A stretch of DNA of 64,000 nt from Eunapius fragilis (taxonomy: Eukaryota; Porifera; Demospongiae; Spongillida; Spongillidae). The notes beneath the pieces are model-generated. The model did no database searches, had not been told where the DNA came from, and worked only from the letters and a program-made list of their open reading frames with translations. The position numbers and the translations under genes are program-made. The stretch is from the NCBI GenBank assembly GCA_963681505.1, contig OY811971.1, positions 5,730,256-5,794,255 on the forward strand, read 5' to 3'. Below, in pieces: positions 50,465 through 61,950 of this stretch. Numbering within the stretch: position 1 is the stretch's first letter; each line of letters starts with the position of its first letter.

Positions 50465-50703
50465 GGGGCACGGCAGCCTTGTACGTTGCAGCCAGGGCAC
50501 GGCAGCCTTGTTGGTCGTAGGGCACGGCAGCCTTGTAGGTCGTAGGGCATGGCAGCCTTGTAGGTCGTAGGGCATGGCAGCCTTGTAGGTCGTAGGGCAT
50601 GGCAGCCTTGTAGGTCGTAGGGCACGGCAGCCTTGTAGGTTGTAGGGCACGGCAGCCTTGTAGGTCGTAGGACACGGCAGCCTTGTAGGTTGTACAGCAC
50701 GGC
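50465..50703. repeat. 24-bp minisatellite
   Basis: About ten units of GGCACGGCAGCCTTGTAGGT plus CGTA. Because 24 is a multiple of three, frames stay open across the array on the minus strand; no gene is implied. Confidence 0.93.
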
Positions 50704-50999
50704 AGATTTAGGGGACTGATCTCACGATGTATAACTTTCTAAAACTGCAGCCTGCTTGACGTTATTGTTTCACGGCAGTATGCGAAGTGTATTATTAGAA
50801 AATGAATTTCATTGATTTAAAGTGTCAATCACTAGCAATGTTCACTACTGTAAAAACTATTGAGACATTCAATCAGTTTAATTGTCACTAAAAAAATAAT
50901 CGGGAGTGATATTAAGTGTCATGGAGTGAAATTTATCTTTCTGTTTTTGCTGTGAGAGATAATATATTATCTCTGGATCCACTGTATAGCAAAACTGGA

Positions 51000-51550
51000 T
51001 TGTCTTACTTTGCAGTGGTCACTCATACCACGCGACGTCTACACAACTTGGGTTGTTTTTGGCTTCATCATCAGTGACTATGGAACTGCTAGACGATTAG
51101 GTTCAAATGTGTGTAATTCATCTATATTTTCTAGTACATGTGAACGTACATTCTCTGACCAACCTGACACGCTTTCCCTCTGCGATTTCTTTGTTTGGAA
51201 CTTCGGAAGGTGTAGCCATCATTACTAGTAGTTCTTTTTATTTTATTGGCCTATTAATAGCTAGTTCAATTAACTTGTGTGCAACCAATATACGCCATCG
51301 CAATGGGTACGCGGTTGACCTACAATGTAATTACCGGTAGTAGTTATACACAATTAGATGAAATGTGTGTATATAACAATGATATACAGGGGAGTATAAC
51401 AACCCATTTTACATTGTGGTTTTGTAACAAGCATGTACTACCGTTATACACAGCTATACATAATTATACGCAATGTGTATAACAAATGCTATATAACTAC
51501 TTGTATAACAATGTTACACAGGCGAGTATAACAACCCTTTTTACACAGTG
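51000..51550. repeat. Dispersed repeat pair, copy 2 (ends TTTTTACACAGTG)
   Basis: It matches 33,240-33,831 in the same orientation and ends TTTTTACACAGTG, and has the GCGACGTCTACACAACTTGG landmark. One of the two internal tandem sections of copy 1 is shorter here. Confidence 0.7.
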
Positions 51551-51690
51551 CACTCACCCGCTGAATAGCGCACTTTGCAAAAAGAGGTAAAAATTTAATA
51601 CTATGTCGATTTTTAGGCTTTGCACTTTGCTTGAAAAAAAGAGAGAGGTAAAAATTTAATCATACTCTCTGTCGTTTACATGTTGATGGC

Positions 51691-52110
51691 AGCTGAAGAC
51701 CTCTGAGGTTTTTTTCACCAACGAGGGGTCGGAGGAGGAAGAGGATTACTACATTCATCCTCCGACTCCTCTCCCCTTCACCCCACCACCTCCTGAAGCA
51801 GCCCTGCCCCCGCCTGCGCTCCCGCCGGCACCACCAGCGCTGCCAACGCCACCACCACCACCAGTGCTGCCCCCACCACCATCACCAGTGCTGCCCCCGC
51901 CTGCGCTTCCGCCAGCACCACCAGCGCTGCCCCCACCACCATCAGCAGTACTGCATGGCCACTGTCACCCTGACCCGCCTGGCCAGAACAAGCATGGCGG
52001 GGAGGCTTGGGAGGAGGATGGCCCCGAAAAAGAAGAGGGTATGAGCGAGGACACATTATCATACATTCTACTAATTCCTATAATTTTAATAATAATTATT
52101 AGTGACATTT
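51691..52110 (+). CDS. Candidate exon, proline-rich protein
   Basis: An open frame follows a plausible acceptor (TTGATGGCAG) and starts QLKTSEVFFTNEGSEEEE. It continues through an acidic stretch, then about 70 residues of PPPALPPAPPALP-type proline-rich text with an internal near-repeat, then a charged segment (WEEDGPEKEEGMSED) and a hydrophobic tail to a TGA at about 52,110. Alternatively a donor (GGTATGAG near 52,035) ends the exon before the tail. GC content is far above the surroundings. No start codon, partner exon or family is recognised. A GC-rich simple repeat that happens to be open is the main alternative. Confidence 0.35.
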
Positions 52111-52147
52111 GATTATTGACTACGATAGGGCGATAAAAACTTATGAA

Positions 52148-52360
52148 ACAAGTAAAATAAAAACATTCTCTAACGAGAGAGTTGTTGGTATATAGGATTG
52201 ACCAATGGTGGTGTAAAAAGCACGGAAACAAGAGTGACAGAAAGTTTACTGGAAAATTGAAGTAGGTCTATATTTAGCACACTCATAATATAACAGCGCA
52301 TGCCTGAGCAATGGGCTAAATATAGGCCTATTTCAAATTTCCAGTAAAATTTCTGTCAGG
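52148..52360. mobile_element. Hairpin MITE, truncated copy
   Basis: The left arm is complete from ACAAGTAAAATAAAAACATT through CTATATTTAGCACA. The right arm returns only as far as the TTCTGTCA region, losing the outer 70 or so bases. The arm middle (GACAGAAAGTTTACTGGAAA) is found in no other copy but is matched by its own partner arm. Confidence 0.85.
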
Positions 52361-53108
52361 TGCTACATGTTTCGCTACACCTGAGCTTGCGTATAGTCCT
52401 CTGCAAGCATCTGTTTTCCTGGATTTTATGTTCTTCCAACAGAGAAAGGTAATGACTTGAGATACATTTAGCATCCTAAACAAATTGCTATTAGGCACAT
52501 ATTAATGTCACAATACAGTTGCAAATTGAAAATACAGTGTCAGCAGATATCAATAATTCTGTGACATGTGTAGTCCCATGGGTATCGAGAGGCTAGCTGG
52601 CTTGGCATTTATGCACCTACACAACGATTTGATTATTGATGAAGATAAAATCTGTCAGTTATTTATAAGCAAGCATCATAGAAGGATGTTTCAGTCATGC
52701 TTGAATATTTGAATCAGTTTAATGTGTATTTATTCTGCATGTAATTCTTAAGTTTTTACTATGATCTTTTTATGGATACTCTGATGATATACAACGGCAC
52801 ACCGTATACAACGGATACCAGCCATAATGGCATTGAATTTGTGACGATTAGCTGTACTCACTTCTCACGCACTTCAGAGTCCAATACTATATAGCTAGAG
52901 CTCAGTCTCTTACACAGAAATTAATCGAACCTATAACTACAGTCAAGGATCGCAGTAAGGAATTCGATTGTGTTTTCTCGCTAACGTTTCGGCTGTAAAC
53001 AGTAGTTCCTAGTATGCATTCCTCTTGCAACGAATCACCACGCTCTTTCATTAATTATTCATGTTGAAACCCCGTCGCTGAAATCCTGCGTCCACCACTG
53101 CACATACC
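52361..53108. other. No supported gene
   Basis: Unique-looking AT-rich sequence; no exon with matching splice signals or motif was found. Confidence 0.4.
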
Positions 53109-53109
53109 T

Positions 53110-53465
53110 ATACACCACATGCACACACCTCAACACATGTGCACACCACTTGCACACAACTCCACACTACATGCACACTTCCACACCACATACACCACAT
53201 GCACACACCTTCACAAGACTTACACACCCCACACCTTCACAACACTTACACACCACACACCTTCACAACACTTACACACCACACACCTTCACAACACTTA
53301 CACACCACACACCTTCACAACACTTACATACTACACAACACTTACATACCACACACCTTCACAAGACTTACACACCTTCACAAGACTTACACACCACACA
53401 TCTTCACAACACTTACACACCACACACCTTCACAACACTTACACACCACACACCTCCTCACCACA
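53110..53465. repeat. CA-rich minisatellite
   Basis: Units of about 25 bp of the type CACCTTCACAACACTTACAC, ten or more copies, flanked by looser CACA-rich text. All three plus-strand frames stay open here, which is an artefact. An inverted pair ACCTCCACATTGCCATTGTA and its complement follows at 53,490-53,540. Confidence 0.92.
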
Positions 53466-53949
53466 TGCACACAGTTAACAGTACACATGTGCACACCTCC
53501 ACATTGCCATTGTACACAATGGCAATGTGGAGGTGTGAGTGTATGTGGTGTGGAGGACATACTATGGAAGGTGAAATGAAGGAAATGATTATGACCTGCT
53601 CAAAGATTGATTAGGTGCATGTGTACAATGGCAGCCATGTGGTGGCTGTCACGTGATGTGCATTGTGGAAGTCATGTGACTGCAGTCATGTGATGGCAGT
53701 CAAGTGGAATGTAGAAGTTACATGTATAGTGCTGAAACAACTTGAAAGCTCCCATCTCTCACCCATGCATGTCTGGGGCAGAGCCACAGCTGCTGAGGCA
53801 TTTCAGGCAGAAGGCCAATGAGCATATGTAAAATCGTAATTCTCATTATACATGTGTGTCTGATAAAAAGATTAGATTGTCTGGCATAAGCTAACAGATA
53901 CTTCTAAACAAACACAATTTTTAAAAACAGTATGCGTACAAAGTTCAGT

Positions 53950-56097
53950 TTATGGATGAATTGATGTTCCTGTGATCCAACTGGTCAAAGTATCAGACAA
54001 TAGGACTTCACCAACACTAGCAGTCTTCAAAACACCAATGATTGTCCTCCAAGTATAAGGAGGTGACCCACATTTTCTCCATGCACCAAACACCTCACCA
54101 AATGCTCTGTGATGGTCCTCCAAGCTTTGGTGGCGTGGGCATATTGCCTGCATCTGAGCCATTGTTAGGCCAAGTTGAAGACCAACTGTAAAATACTTTT
54201 GGGGGATCACAGATGCTACTTTTTCCATGAGGTTTGGTAATGATGGTTCACTGTCGAAGGACAGAGGAACTGTACAGAGATGGGTGGAAAAGTCAGGTTT
54301 AGTTACTACACCATAACAATGTAAAGAAACCATATATAGATAAAAAGCTAAACTATAAACATGTAGAGACAATTTTAAAATTGAATATAATTCATTTGTA
54401 TGGGAAGTATTGAAAATAATACAAACCTTCCAATGCTTGTCCTACCAGATGCTGGGAAGAGGAAGTGACCACAAAAGTAGACACTGTATAAAAAAGGGAG
54501 AGATTAATCACATGTAGCTGCACCTACCAATAGCCTCACCTCCAACAAGGTTTGGGAGACATGGCTCTATCTTCATCCATTCTCCAATCACCACACAGTT
54601 CTGGCCACTTGTATCAACAACAGTCTCATTCCCTCCAAGAATGGCCTTCTCTAATAAGGACAGCTCTACCTTAGTGTCATCAGAGTAGTCTGAGCTGGCT
54701 TCAGGTGGGCAAGAGATTGCCTCTAACACCTCTACATGTGGACAGAACCCCTGATGTGCCTCCTTGATAAATGAAATAACAGACTGTGCTAATTCTAGGT
54801 ACTTGTGATGTTTCCTATTAAGGTAGGATGTAATCATCGAGATGGACTGAAGTGACTCATTCATCTCAACAACGGTGGTCACCCCTGTCTCACTAAGCCA
54901 CTTCATACCTCTGCTCCACACATCACAGCGACGGTTAAGGTGGGAGTTGGTCTGTGCTTTGTGCAAAGCAAACTCAAAGGGCAGTCTACGAAGAAGGACA
55001 TGAAGAAAGCGTGGAGTGAAGAACTGATAGGGAGACCTGACTATCATAGACCAACCAAAACTGTTATTGGGAACTACAGCATCACTTGGCCTCTCAACAC
55101 GTACTAGTGCCGGGTAGAAGTAGTAAGGACCAAGGTCTGGGCTGGGTAAGCCTTCAGGTGCCATGTTTGTATCTACTATGGATAGGTCCACTACCTGACA
55201 TAACTCAAAGTGAATCATGAACTGAGTTATCATATCAACATTGTACTCTGGAAATGTCTTCTCAAGTACTGCTCTGCATATTATCCCAGTATTGCTAGCT
55301 ATGTGGGCATATTCCTTAAGACAGGGATCTGCAAACAATGCTCCATTAACCCTCTTTAGGATGGCCTCTTTGCGAAGGACTATCCAGCTACTCAAGTGAG
55401 GTATAGCCGGAATATAGGAAATCAAACCTTTTTCTGATAAGGTCCATAAATGTGAGATAATGTTAGAGATATCAGAACCAATGAGGTTATCCTTATCAGC
55501 TGTAATACGATCATGAAGGTCAGAGAGGATTATGGCATCCATATTAGGAGGCAGCCTCTCTTTTAGAAAGGCAAGTATCATGTGACACATCATGGAAATG
55601 GATGGACACATACTTAAGACTTCTTTGTTTGTTTCATGCAGCAGGCTCATCAACTGATCCATCTCATCCCTGTACATCTTTGTGAGGTTCAGGGATACAA
55701 CCTTCACTAGCTTTTGATGAACAATGGCTGTCTTAGCAACCGACTGTAGATAGCTTAGTTTTCTGGACCTCTCCTGTGGTGTTAGAAGGTCAGCGTGTGT
55801 GCCCACTACTATGACCTGTGACGGCTGGGGACACTTGTGGCACACACCATCCATCATTGTAGACCAGTAGTAGAGCTCCTTGGTGATGGCCTCAGAGTCC
55901 TTCCTGATGTCCTGCAGGAGAAGGAAGATGGCTGGACTGTTAAGGGAGATGGCCTCCAGACATGCAGAGTGGCTGGAGAAGTATTGGTGATGTCCTGCCA
56001 GGTCATAGATAACCATATTGCTGTAGGGACTGTCAACTTGATGTGGAATGATCCCAGCAGTGAGTGGTTCTACCACATCCTGCTGTCCAAAGACGCG
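53950..56097 (-). CDS. Roc-COR GTPase with C-terminal death domain (3' exons)
   Basis: This is the 3' part of a ROCO-family signalling protein. Large exon 56,097-54,528: acceptor TTTAG, then RVFGQQDVVEPL. The Roc G3 motif DLAGH is at exon residues 32-36 and the G4 motif THAD at 100-103. The COR region follows from about residue 170 (MCHMILAFLKERLP, then WTLSEKGLISYIP) to about 400. The exon ends at donor GTAGGT one base into a codon. The next exon, 54,269-53,950, starts after acceptor TGTACAG needing two bases, so the phases fit. It encodes PLSFDSEPSLPNLMEKVA and a death-domain fold (FTVGLQLGLTMAQMQAICPR, then WRKCGSPPYTWRTII), ending at a TAA. The P-loop (G1) and N-terminal exons are upstream and not identified. 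Roc-COR-death proteins are probable nucleotide switches linked to adaptor assembly. No damage is seen in these two exons; this is the open copy of the pair. Confidence 0.85.
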
Positions 56098-57262
56098 CTA
56101 AAGATGTTAAGTTTGTATAATAATGTAGTACAAATATTTTTTTTTTTGACTCAAGAATTAGGTTAAAGCAGATCGTTTCCTAACACCAATTTGGACTTAG
56201 CGGTCCTAAATTATTTTTCCACGAACTATTAAAAATCTGAATTCTAGCCCAGCAGTGTCCTACACTTAGAAAGGCTGTGCAAACCTAACAGAGTAAGTGA
56301 AATGCTCGCATATACTGACTGGAGCGTTATTTTCTTTGCACTATTACGCACTGCCTAGATGCAACTTAGGTGTGTTAAATTACTGTACCCATATCTAATT
56401 CACTGTACACGTAGCAAGCCACAGACGATCGATACAGAATGTCAACAGCTAAAGACATGGTAGTGTTATTATGTGACATGGAAGCTCAACCGCGCTTTCC
56501 GCACACCGTTTCTCTTCACCCAAGCTTAACTTCTCTATTCCACTCATCGTTTTCACTTAAGCTAACACTGATACAGTCCCGGTTTTTGGGGAAAAAAATC
56601 ATACTAGCTTGTAGCCTGAGAGCACCTTAAAGGGCCGTATCATTTTGACAGTTATTAGATGAGCAGTAAAAATAAAACTTAATAATTGGTCTGTTGGAAA
56701 CTGCAGTGCTTAAAAATCACCATACTTGGAGGATAATCTTCGTTAGTTTGATGCACTCGTTTTGAAACTAAACAACCATCATTTTAGAGTGAATTAATTG
56801 AGCTACTCATGCTGGGCATTCCAGAACAGCTAGTTTATCGTGAATACACGTTCTTCATTACTTAATTGTCCTTTTGGTGCATCGATAACGTTACAGTCCA
56901 TTTCCACAAATTTACAGTAATTTTTTACAAAGTAATGCATCACTACATTTGTACCTTGAAATTGAAATGCAGTTTTGGGCTATTTAGAAATAAGTAAACT
57001 TATTTTGAAAATGAGGACAAGGGATTTTCCTACACGTACACTATTCTTGGTGCTTAGCTCCTATCGTAATAATATGCTCAATACTCAAATCATAAGGTCT
57101 GTTGTCCTGAATGTACAGCAAAAAAAGTTTGTGCCATTCGTCTTTCAAACCGTGCTAGTGTTTCCACACAGTACATCGAATTTATCCAAAAGCTATCATG
57201 GTGGCATATGTGGATTCTCTCAGAATTATGGTAACTTATGGGCTGGAATGGAGACTCCATAG
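56098..57262. repeat. 5' flank conserved between the Roc-COR duplicates
   Basis: 56,150-56,560 matches 41,260-41,665 closely, including TTAAAGCAGATCGTTTC and ACACGTAGCAAGCCAC. It is intron or upstream DNA of the Roc-COR gene carried in the duplication. After about 56,560 the two copies diverge because each holds different insertions. Confidence 0.65.
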
Positions 57263-58214
57263 GAGGGCTGCCAAAGGCCAGCCGGCCTGACAGGCCAGAG
57301 ACCTGGCCTGGCCTGTCAGGCAGGACTCCTGGCATGTCAGGCCGGACCCCTGGCATGTCAGGCTGGACCACGCCCGCTCATTGTGCCAATACGTGCATAC
57401 AGTATATGACTGATTTGTACATGTACAGATCAAGCTCAGTTTATTATTTATAGCACATTGAGGAATAGCATTGGCTTATTTCTTTCGAAGCATCCATGCA
57501 TTGTGCTGTAGCATAATTGATGCTCCAGCCGTTGGGGAAGTACATCGCTGTCGCTCCTTGATCAAAATGGCTCTTGAAAACACTTGACACTCTGATGGAG
57601 CCGATAACGCTGGAATAGTCAGGTACTTTTGAGCAAGCCGCTTTGCAATAGTGGGAAATTGTGTGTTGTGCATTTTACACCTTTCCAAGCGATCTAAAGA
57701 GGCCATGACATCTACTGATCTGATCTCTAAGAGTCGAAGTCAAGCATCATATTCCTCCTTTAAAGTTAACTATGTTGCTAAGACTGCTACGCACATGCAC
57801 GTTGTTGTTCATCCTAGTAATGCCGTTCAATGTGTCTAGACAAAGTGGAGTGTTACCTGGAGAACGGCCTGTGGCAGTAATCACACCACGCTTAATCTGC
57901 TAGGCCTACTCCTTTGATGTATGGACCTTGAAATAAGACCAGATAGCGGATGTGTTTGCACTACTACAGTACAATTAAACCTTCGCAATGGGGTGAATCT
58001 CAGGAGTTCCTCGGGATTGTATTCCCACAGATCCGTGTTTGAAACAGGTTTGAGCCGCTGAGCAGAAGGTATGGGAATTGTAGAAACCGACGGACACGCT
58101 TCGTTGATTGACAACGCAACAATAAAATTAATGATTGACATTTATAAACTATAATTTCTACTTATTTGGCCTGCCAGGCCAGACTGGCAGGCTAGCCGGC
58201 CTACGGCAGCCCTG
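57263..58214. mobile_element. Non-autonomous hAT-type transposon, 952 bp
   Basis: The left end is GAGGGCTGCCAAAGGCCAGC; the right end, read inward, is CAGGGCTGCCGTAGGCCGGC. The 8-bp duplication CTCCATAG flanks it (57,255-57,262 and 58,215-58,222) and fits the nTnnnnAn preference of hAT elements. Subterminal palindromes GCCTGCCAGGCC recur. No transposase was found inside. It lies in the downstream duplication block only. Confidence 0.88.
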
Positions 58215-58739
58215 CTCCATAGACTCGAACCAGAACTACCAATTGTTGCAATAATTCAGACCCCAAAACATGGCGGACTCATACTGCGCAAGTGTGGCGA
58301 ATTAAAATATGGAGAATGCAAAAATTTCATGGCACTGCGCTTGATTAAATATGTAACTTATCCAAATGCTATCATTTGGCAGATATTAAATAATAAGTTG
58401 GATCATACAAAAAAAAAATCTAAAAAAAATTTTATGGGTACAACCACCTAAACAAAATGGCTATTGTACCAAGTTGGTCATGGATCTACGGAATCCATTG
58501 TAACAGTACAATTACCTGACACTTGGCCATACATATTTTTGAGCATGCTTTTTAATAATTACTAGACTGTTTAACATTAACCTATCGTTGCAATAATGAA
58601 AATTTAACATAGTCTTTATAACCTACAATACTTATAATAATTAAATCATGCTTTTGCAAACATGCCGTTTAATGTTCAAATAATACCTCTTCTGTGCTAG
58701 CTAGGACCAGTGGTCAACAGCTGGGTACTACCATGCCAG

Positions 58740-59098
58740 CATGTGGTGTGCATACTGTATGGGGGAGGTGAGCATATAGTACGGGGGAGGTGTGCATATA
58801 GTACGGTGGAGGTGTGAATACAGTATGGGGGATGTGTGCATACTGTATGGGGGGTGTACATTCGGTATGGGGAGGTGTGCATATTGTATGGAGGAGGTGT
58901 GCATACAGTATGGGGAAGATGCACAAACAGTATGGGGGTGTGCATTGAGTATGGGGGAGGTGTGCATGCAGTATGGGGGAGGTGTGCATACAGTATGGGG
59001 GAGGTGTGCATACAGTATGGGGGAGGTGTGCATACAGTATGGGGGAGGTGTGCATACAGTATGGGAGAATTGTGCATACAGTATGGGGAGGTGTGCAT
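58740..59098. repeat. 22-bp minisatellite, downstream copy
   Basis: About 16 units of GTATGGGGGAGGTGTGCATACA with variants, longer than the array at 43,820-44,097. Open frames on both strands across it are artefacts. Confidence 0.93.
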
Positions 59099-60281
59099 CC
59101 CTGGCAATGTCTGAACCCTAAACCACTGAGCATGTGTTCTCATTTATTACTATCAGAGAGAAATTTATGCTCCATATACCATTTCAGGGATCATATATAA
59201 AGGCATGTCCATGACTGAACTGCTCTATCAATACATGAATATAACATTTCTGTGTACATTTATTAGTAATTACATTGTACTGATGACACGTATCACTTAC
59301 ATACTTGTAATTAGTTCTCACCTTTACAAAACGACTTGGTGTTGGCTTTGAAAGGTTGATGATGGCCTTTGAAATTGGAATGGACATACATGGACATATG
59401 AACTAGCCCCACAGGCTTAATTGTCCCAGAATAGAATGCAGTATTGGATGGCTACATTAGCCCAGGAGGGGGTGGGGGCGAACACATGCCATATAGGAGG
59501 GTACATGTACAATGTGGCTATGAATGCAATATTATAATACTGATTGCACACATGCTTTTGTAGCTCTAGGATGAAATAGTATAATACTGATTGCACAGAC
59601 CCTCATCTAACTACTAGCTAGTCAGATTACTAAAGTGTTAACCTATCCTGTTCACAAAATATGTGTATCTGGTACGTCTCGGAGGACATCACTTAGAACA
59701 CCTGCTTATAACTAACTAGATGAATAAATATACATGTCGAGCAGATAGTACCGGTCAATAAAAAGTTAGCACTAGGTAGTCCTCTACCTTGGTAACGTAA
59801 TACCTACGTAGAAAATTGCCTTACGTTGCGGAGTAATGTTTTGCGTATTTGCGGTAGTACCTTACGTTGCGCATGTGGAACATAATGTTTCAACAACAAA
59901 ACATATGTTTCACATTTGTTTATCGTCTTAAAGTACCCATGTTATAATGAGCCAATCATTTTTAAGCGCACCAATAGTTCACTGAGGTACGCCTGTCCCT
60001 TATCAAATGCGCGGTTAGTTTCGCCTATAAATAATAAACTGGCACCAGGGGCGGATACAGGAATTCTAGAAGGGGGGTGTCAGACATGGATAATCAATAG
60101 GGGAAGGGTGTGGGAGTGGGATGTGCCCCCTCTCATGCAAAGTGCGGAAGCATTTGGGGGTCCCACATATGGGGACAGACTACTTATCAATATTGAAGCC
60201 TAAAACTGAGGGGAAAGAAAATGATGGTTGGGGGTTCAGCATGGGTCTCAGTGCAACTCATAAACTGTGTATCCTAAATTC
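59099..60281. repeat. Segmental duplication block, downstream copy, distal part
   Basis: The block is colinear with 44,098-45,240, with small differences (for example a local duplication of TAATACTGATTGCACA near 59,535-59,600). It ends about ten bases before hairpin MITE copy 4. Confidence 0.8.
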
Positions 60282-60291
60282 ACAAGTAAAT

Positions 60292-60574
60292 AAAAACATT
60301 CTCTCTGAGAAAGTTGGTGGGATATAGGTTTTGCAGGCAAATAGTATACTGGTGTAAAAAGCAAGGAAACAAGTTTTATCAGAAGGGAAAATGTAATAGT
60401 CCTATATTGAGCACACTTTGACTAAGGCATATGCTGTTTCTGTGCTAAATACAGGACTATTACATTTTCCCTTCTGATAAAACTTGTTTCCTTGCTATTT
60501 ATACCAGAATACTATTTGCCTGCAAAACCTTTATCCCACCAACTTTCTCAGAGAGAATGTTTTTATTTACTTGT
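60292..60574. mobile_element. Hairpin MITE, copy 4
   Basis: 283 bp, starting ACAAGTAAATAAAAACATTC. The arms contain a private stretch, GCAGGCAAATAGTATAC, matched by its complement in the partner arm. The loop lies near 60,420-60,445. It sits at the edge of the duplication block. Confidence 0.92.
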
Positions 60575-60717
60575 TTCCTTAATTTTTTTTTATCACCCAA
60601 ATCACTGTTGCATTGCAGGTTTCCCCCCTTTCATTTAACCAATTTAATTCAATCCAGACGTATTGTGAAAATTTTCTAGATACTTTTGCTTAATTAGACT
60701 TGATAAGACCGTATATC

Positions 60718-61314
60718 AGGAACTACGAAGTTCCTATGACCCGGGTCGTGAATATCATTAAGAAAACGCAACCAGCGTATAACTCGCGTACCAAGAAACG
60801 GATAGTGTAGCTCTTTGTTCCTATCGAACCAGAAGGCAAAGACGGTCATTTAAATGTTTTGTTCCAGTCTTAAAACTGTTCGCTTGAAGAGAACAAAAAA
60901 GCTCGTGTTTTTCAACGTCCCCAGGCCAATTCTTCTTCGTCGTAGTCGTCGTCTAATTCTCGGGTGAGTACAACTCGGGATAGGAATGGTTTTAAAGAGC
61001 GCAAGTTATACCAATCGCTTTAGAATCTCCTTTGAAGGACATCTTCAGGTATCAGATATATGAATAAAGCATAAAACTCATTACGTAAGGCGTAGTGTTA
61101 AATTGAAGTGCGAATAGTGCAAACAAAAGAGGAGAGCTAAACAATGAGACAACGAGTTAGAATTCTCCCGCGTTCCGTACAGTGATCCCAAATAAAAGGA
61201 GCGTCTGCTCGTGACGGTAAATGAAGCGGGAGGGGGGGGGGGGGGGGGGGGGGGGGGAACTTGCCATAATCGATAAAAAAAATGATAATAAAAAAATAGA
61301 GGAAACAAGTAAAG
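60718..61314 (+). repeat. Body repeat, left arm of composite element
   Basis: It starts at palindromic GGAACTACGAAGTTCC and runs to the poly(G) tract (about 61,231-61,257) and hairpin copy 5. It is the inverse of 20,562-21,215. Confidence 0.75.
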
Positions 61315-61583
61315 AAAAACATTCTCTGACGAGAAAGTTGGTGGGATATAGAAATTGGAGGCAAAGGTGGTGTAAAAAAGAGGGGAACAAGGTTTTGAGA
61401 AAAGGGTAATGAGACAAAAATCCTATATTTAGCACGTGTAAGTGTAAAAGAAGTGGAAAATATAGGATTTTTGTCCCATTACCCTTTTCTCAAAACCTTG
61501 TTCCCCTCCTTTTTACACCACCTTTGCCTCCAATCCCTATATCCCACCAACGTTCTCATCAGAGAATGTTTTTCTTTACTTGT
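61315..61583. mobile_element. Hairpin MITE, copy 5
   Basis: 269 bp, closely related to copy 1 (shared AATTGGAGGCAA and GGGAACAAGGTTTTGAGAAA). The arms are nearly perfect complements with a loop around GTGTAAGTGTAAAAGAAGTG. Confidence 0.92.
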
Positions 61584-61950
61584 AGGTTTTTAGGCTATTG
61601 TGTATCAAAGCCTAACATCGACTAAGGCGAGTCCTCCAGCAAATTCTAAAGCTATTGGTGCAATTTTCATTGCCTAAAAGTGTTCCTGTCCCGAGTTATG
61701 AGTTCCCAAGAAGCAGCAGAAGACGATCCGCCAATTATTTTTGGAAGGGGAATGAGGACAGCAGTATTTTTCGTTCTCGACAACCACGCGGTTCTACGAC
61801 GTGAAACAAAAACGAAACTACTCAGTTTTGACTTCCAGATCGATAGCCGCAACAAGTTAGACGATCCGATCGTCGGGAGCGAAGCTACGGTAGGGTCGTG
61901 GGATTTTAATTAAATTCATAGTCGGGGTCAAAACCTACATGGAAGTCTCA
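61584..61950 (-). repeat. Body repeat, right arm of composite element
   Basis: It is the inverse of 49,430-49,803, ending around GTTTTGACCCCGACTATGAA when read inward. With 60,718-61,314 it makes a body-hairpin-body palindrome. The plus strand carries an open frame at 61,680-61,913 with VLDNHAVLRRETKTKLLSFD, partly preserved in copy 2. Confidence 0.7.

Noticed and set aside
53119-53614. Three overlapping Thr/His-rich plus-strand frames
   Set aside because: All three frames are open over the same CA-rich tandem array, which is the mark of a repeat, not a gene.
55837-56166. Plus-strand frame of 109 codons, with a similar one at 40,924-41,217
   Set aside because: Both are antisense to the Roc-COR exon, and the similarity between them follows from the duplication.
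58697-59143. His/Pro-rich frames on both strands
   Set aside because: They lie wholly in the 22-bp minisatellite and the same text occurs in the array at 43,820-44,097.
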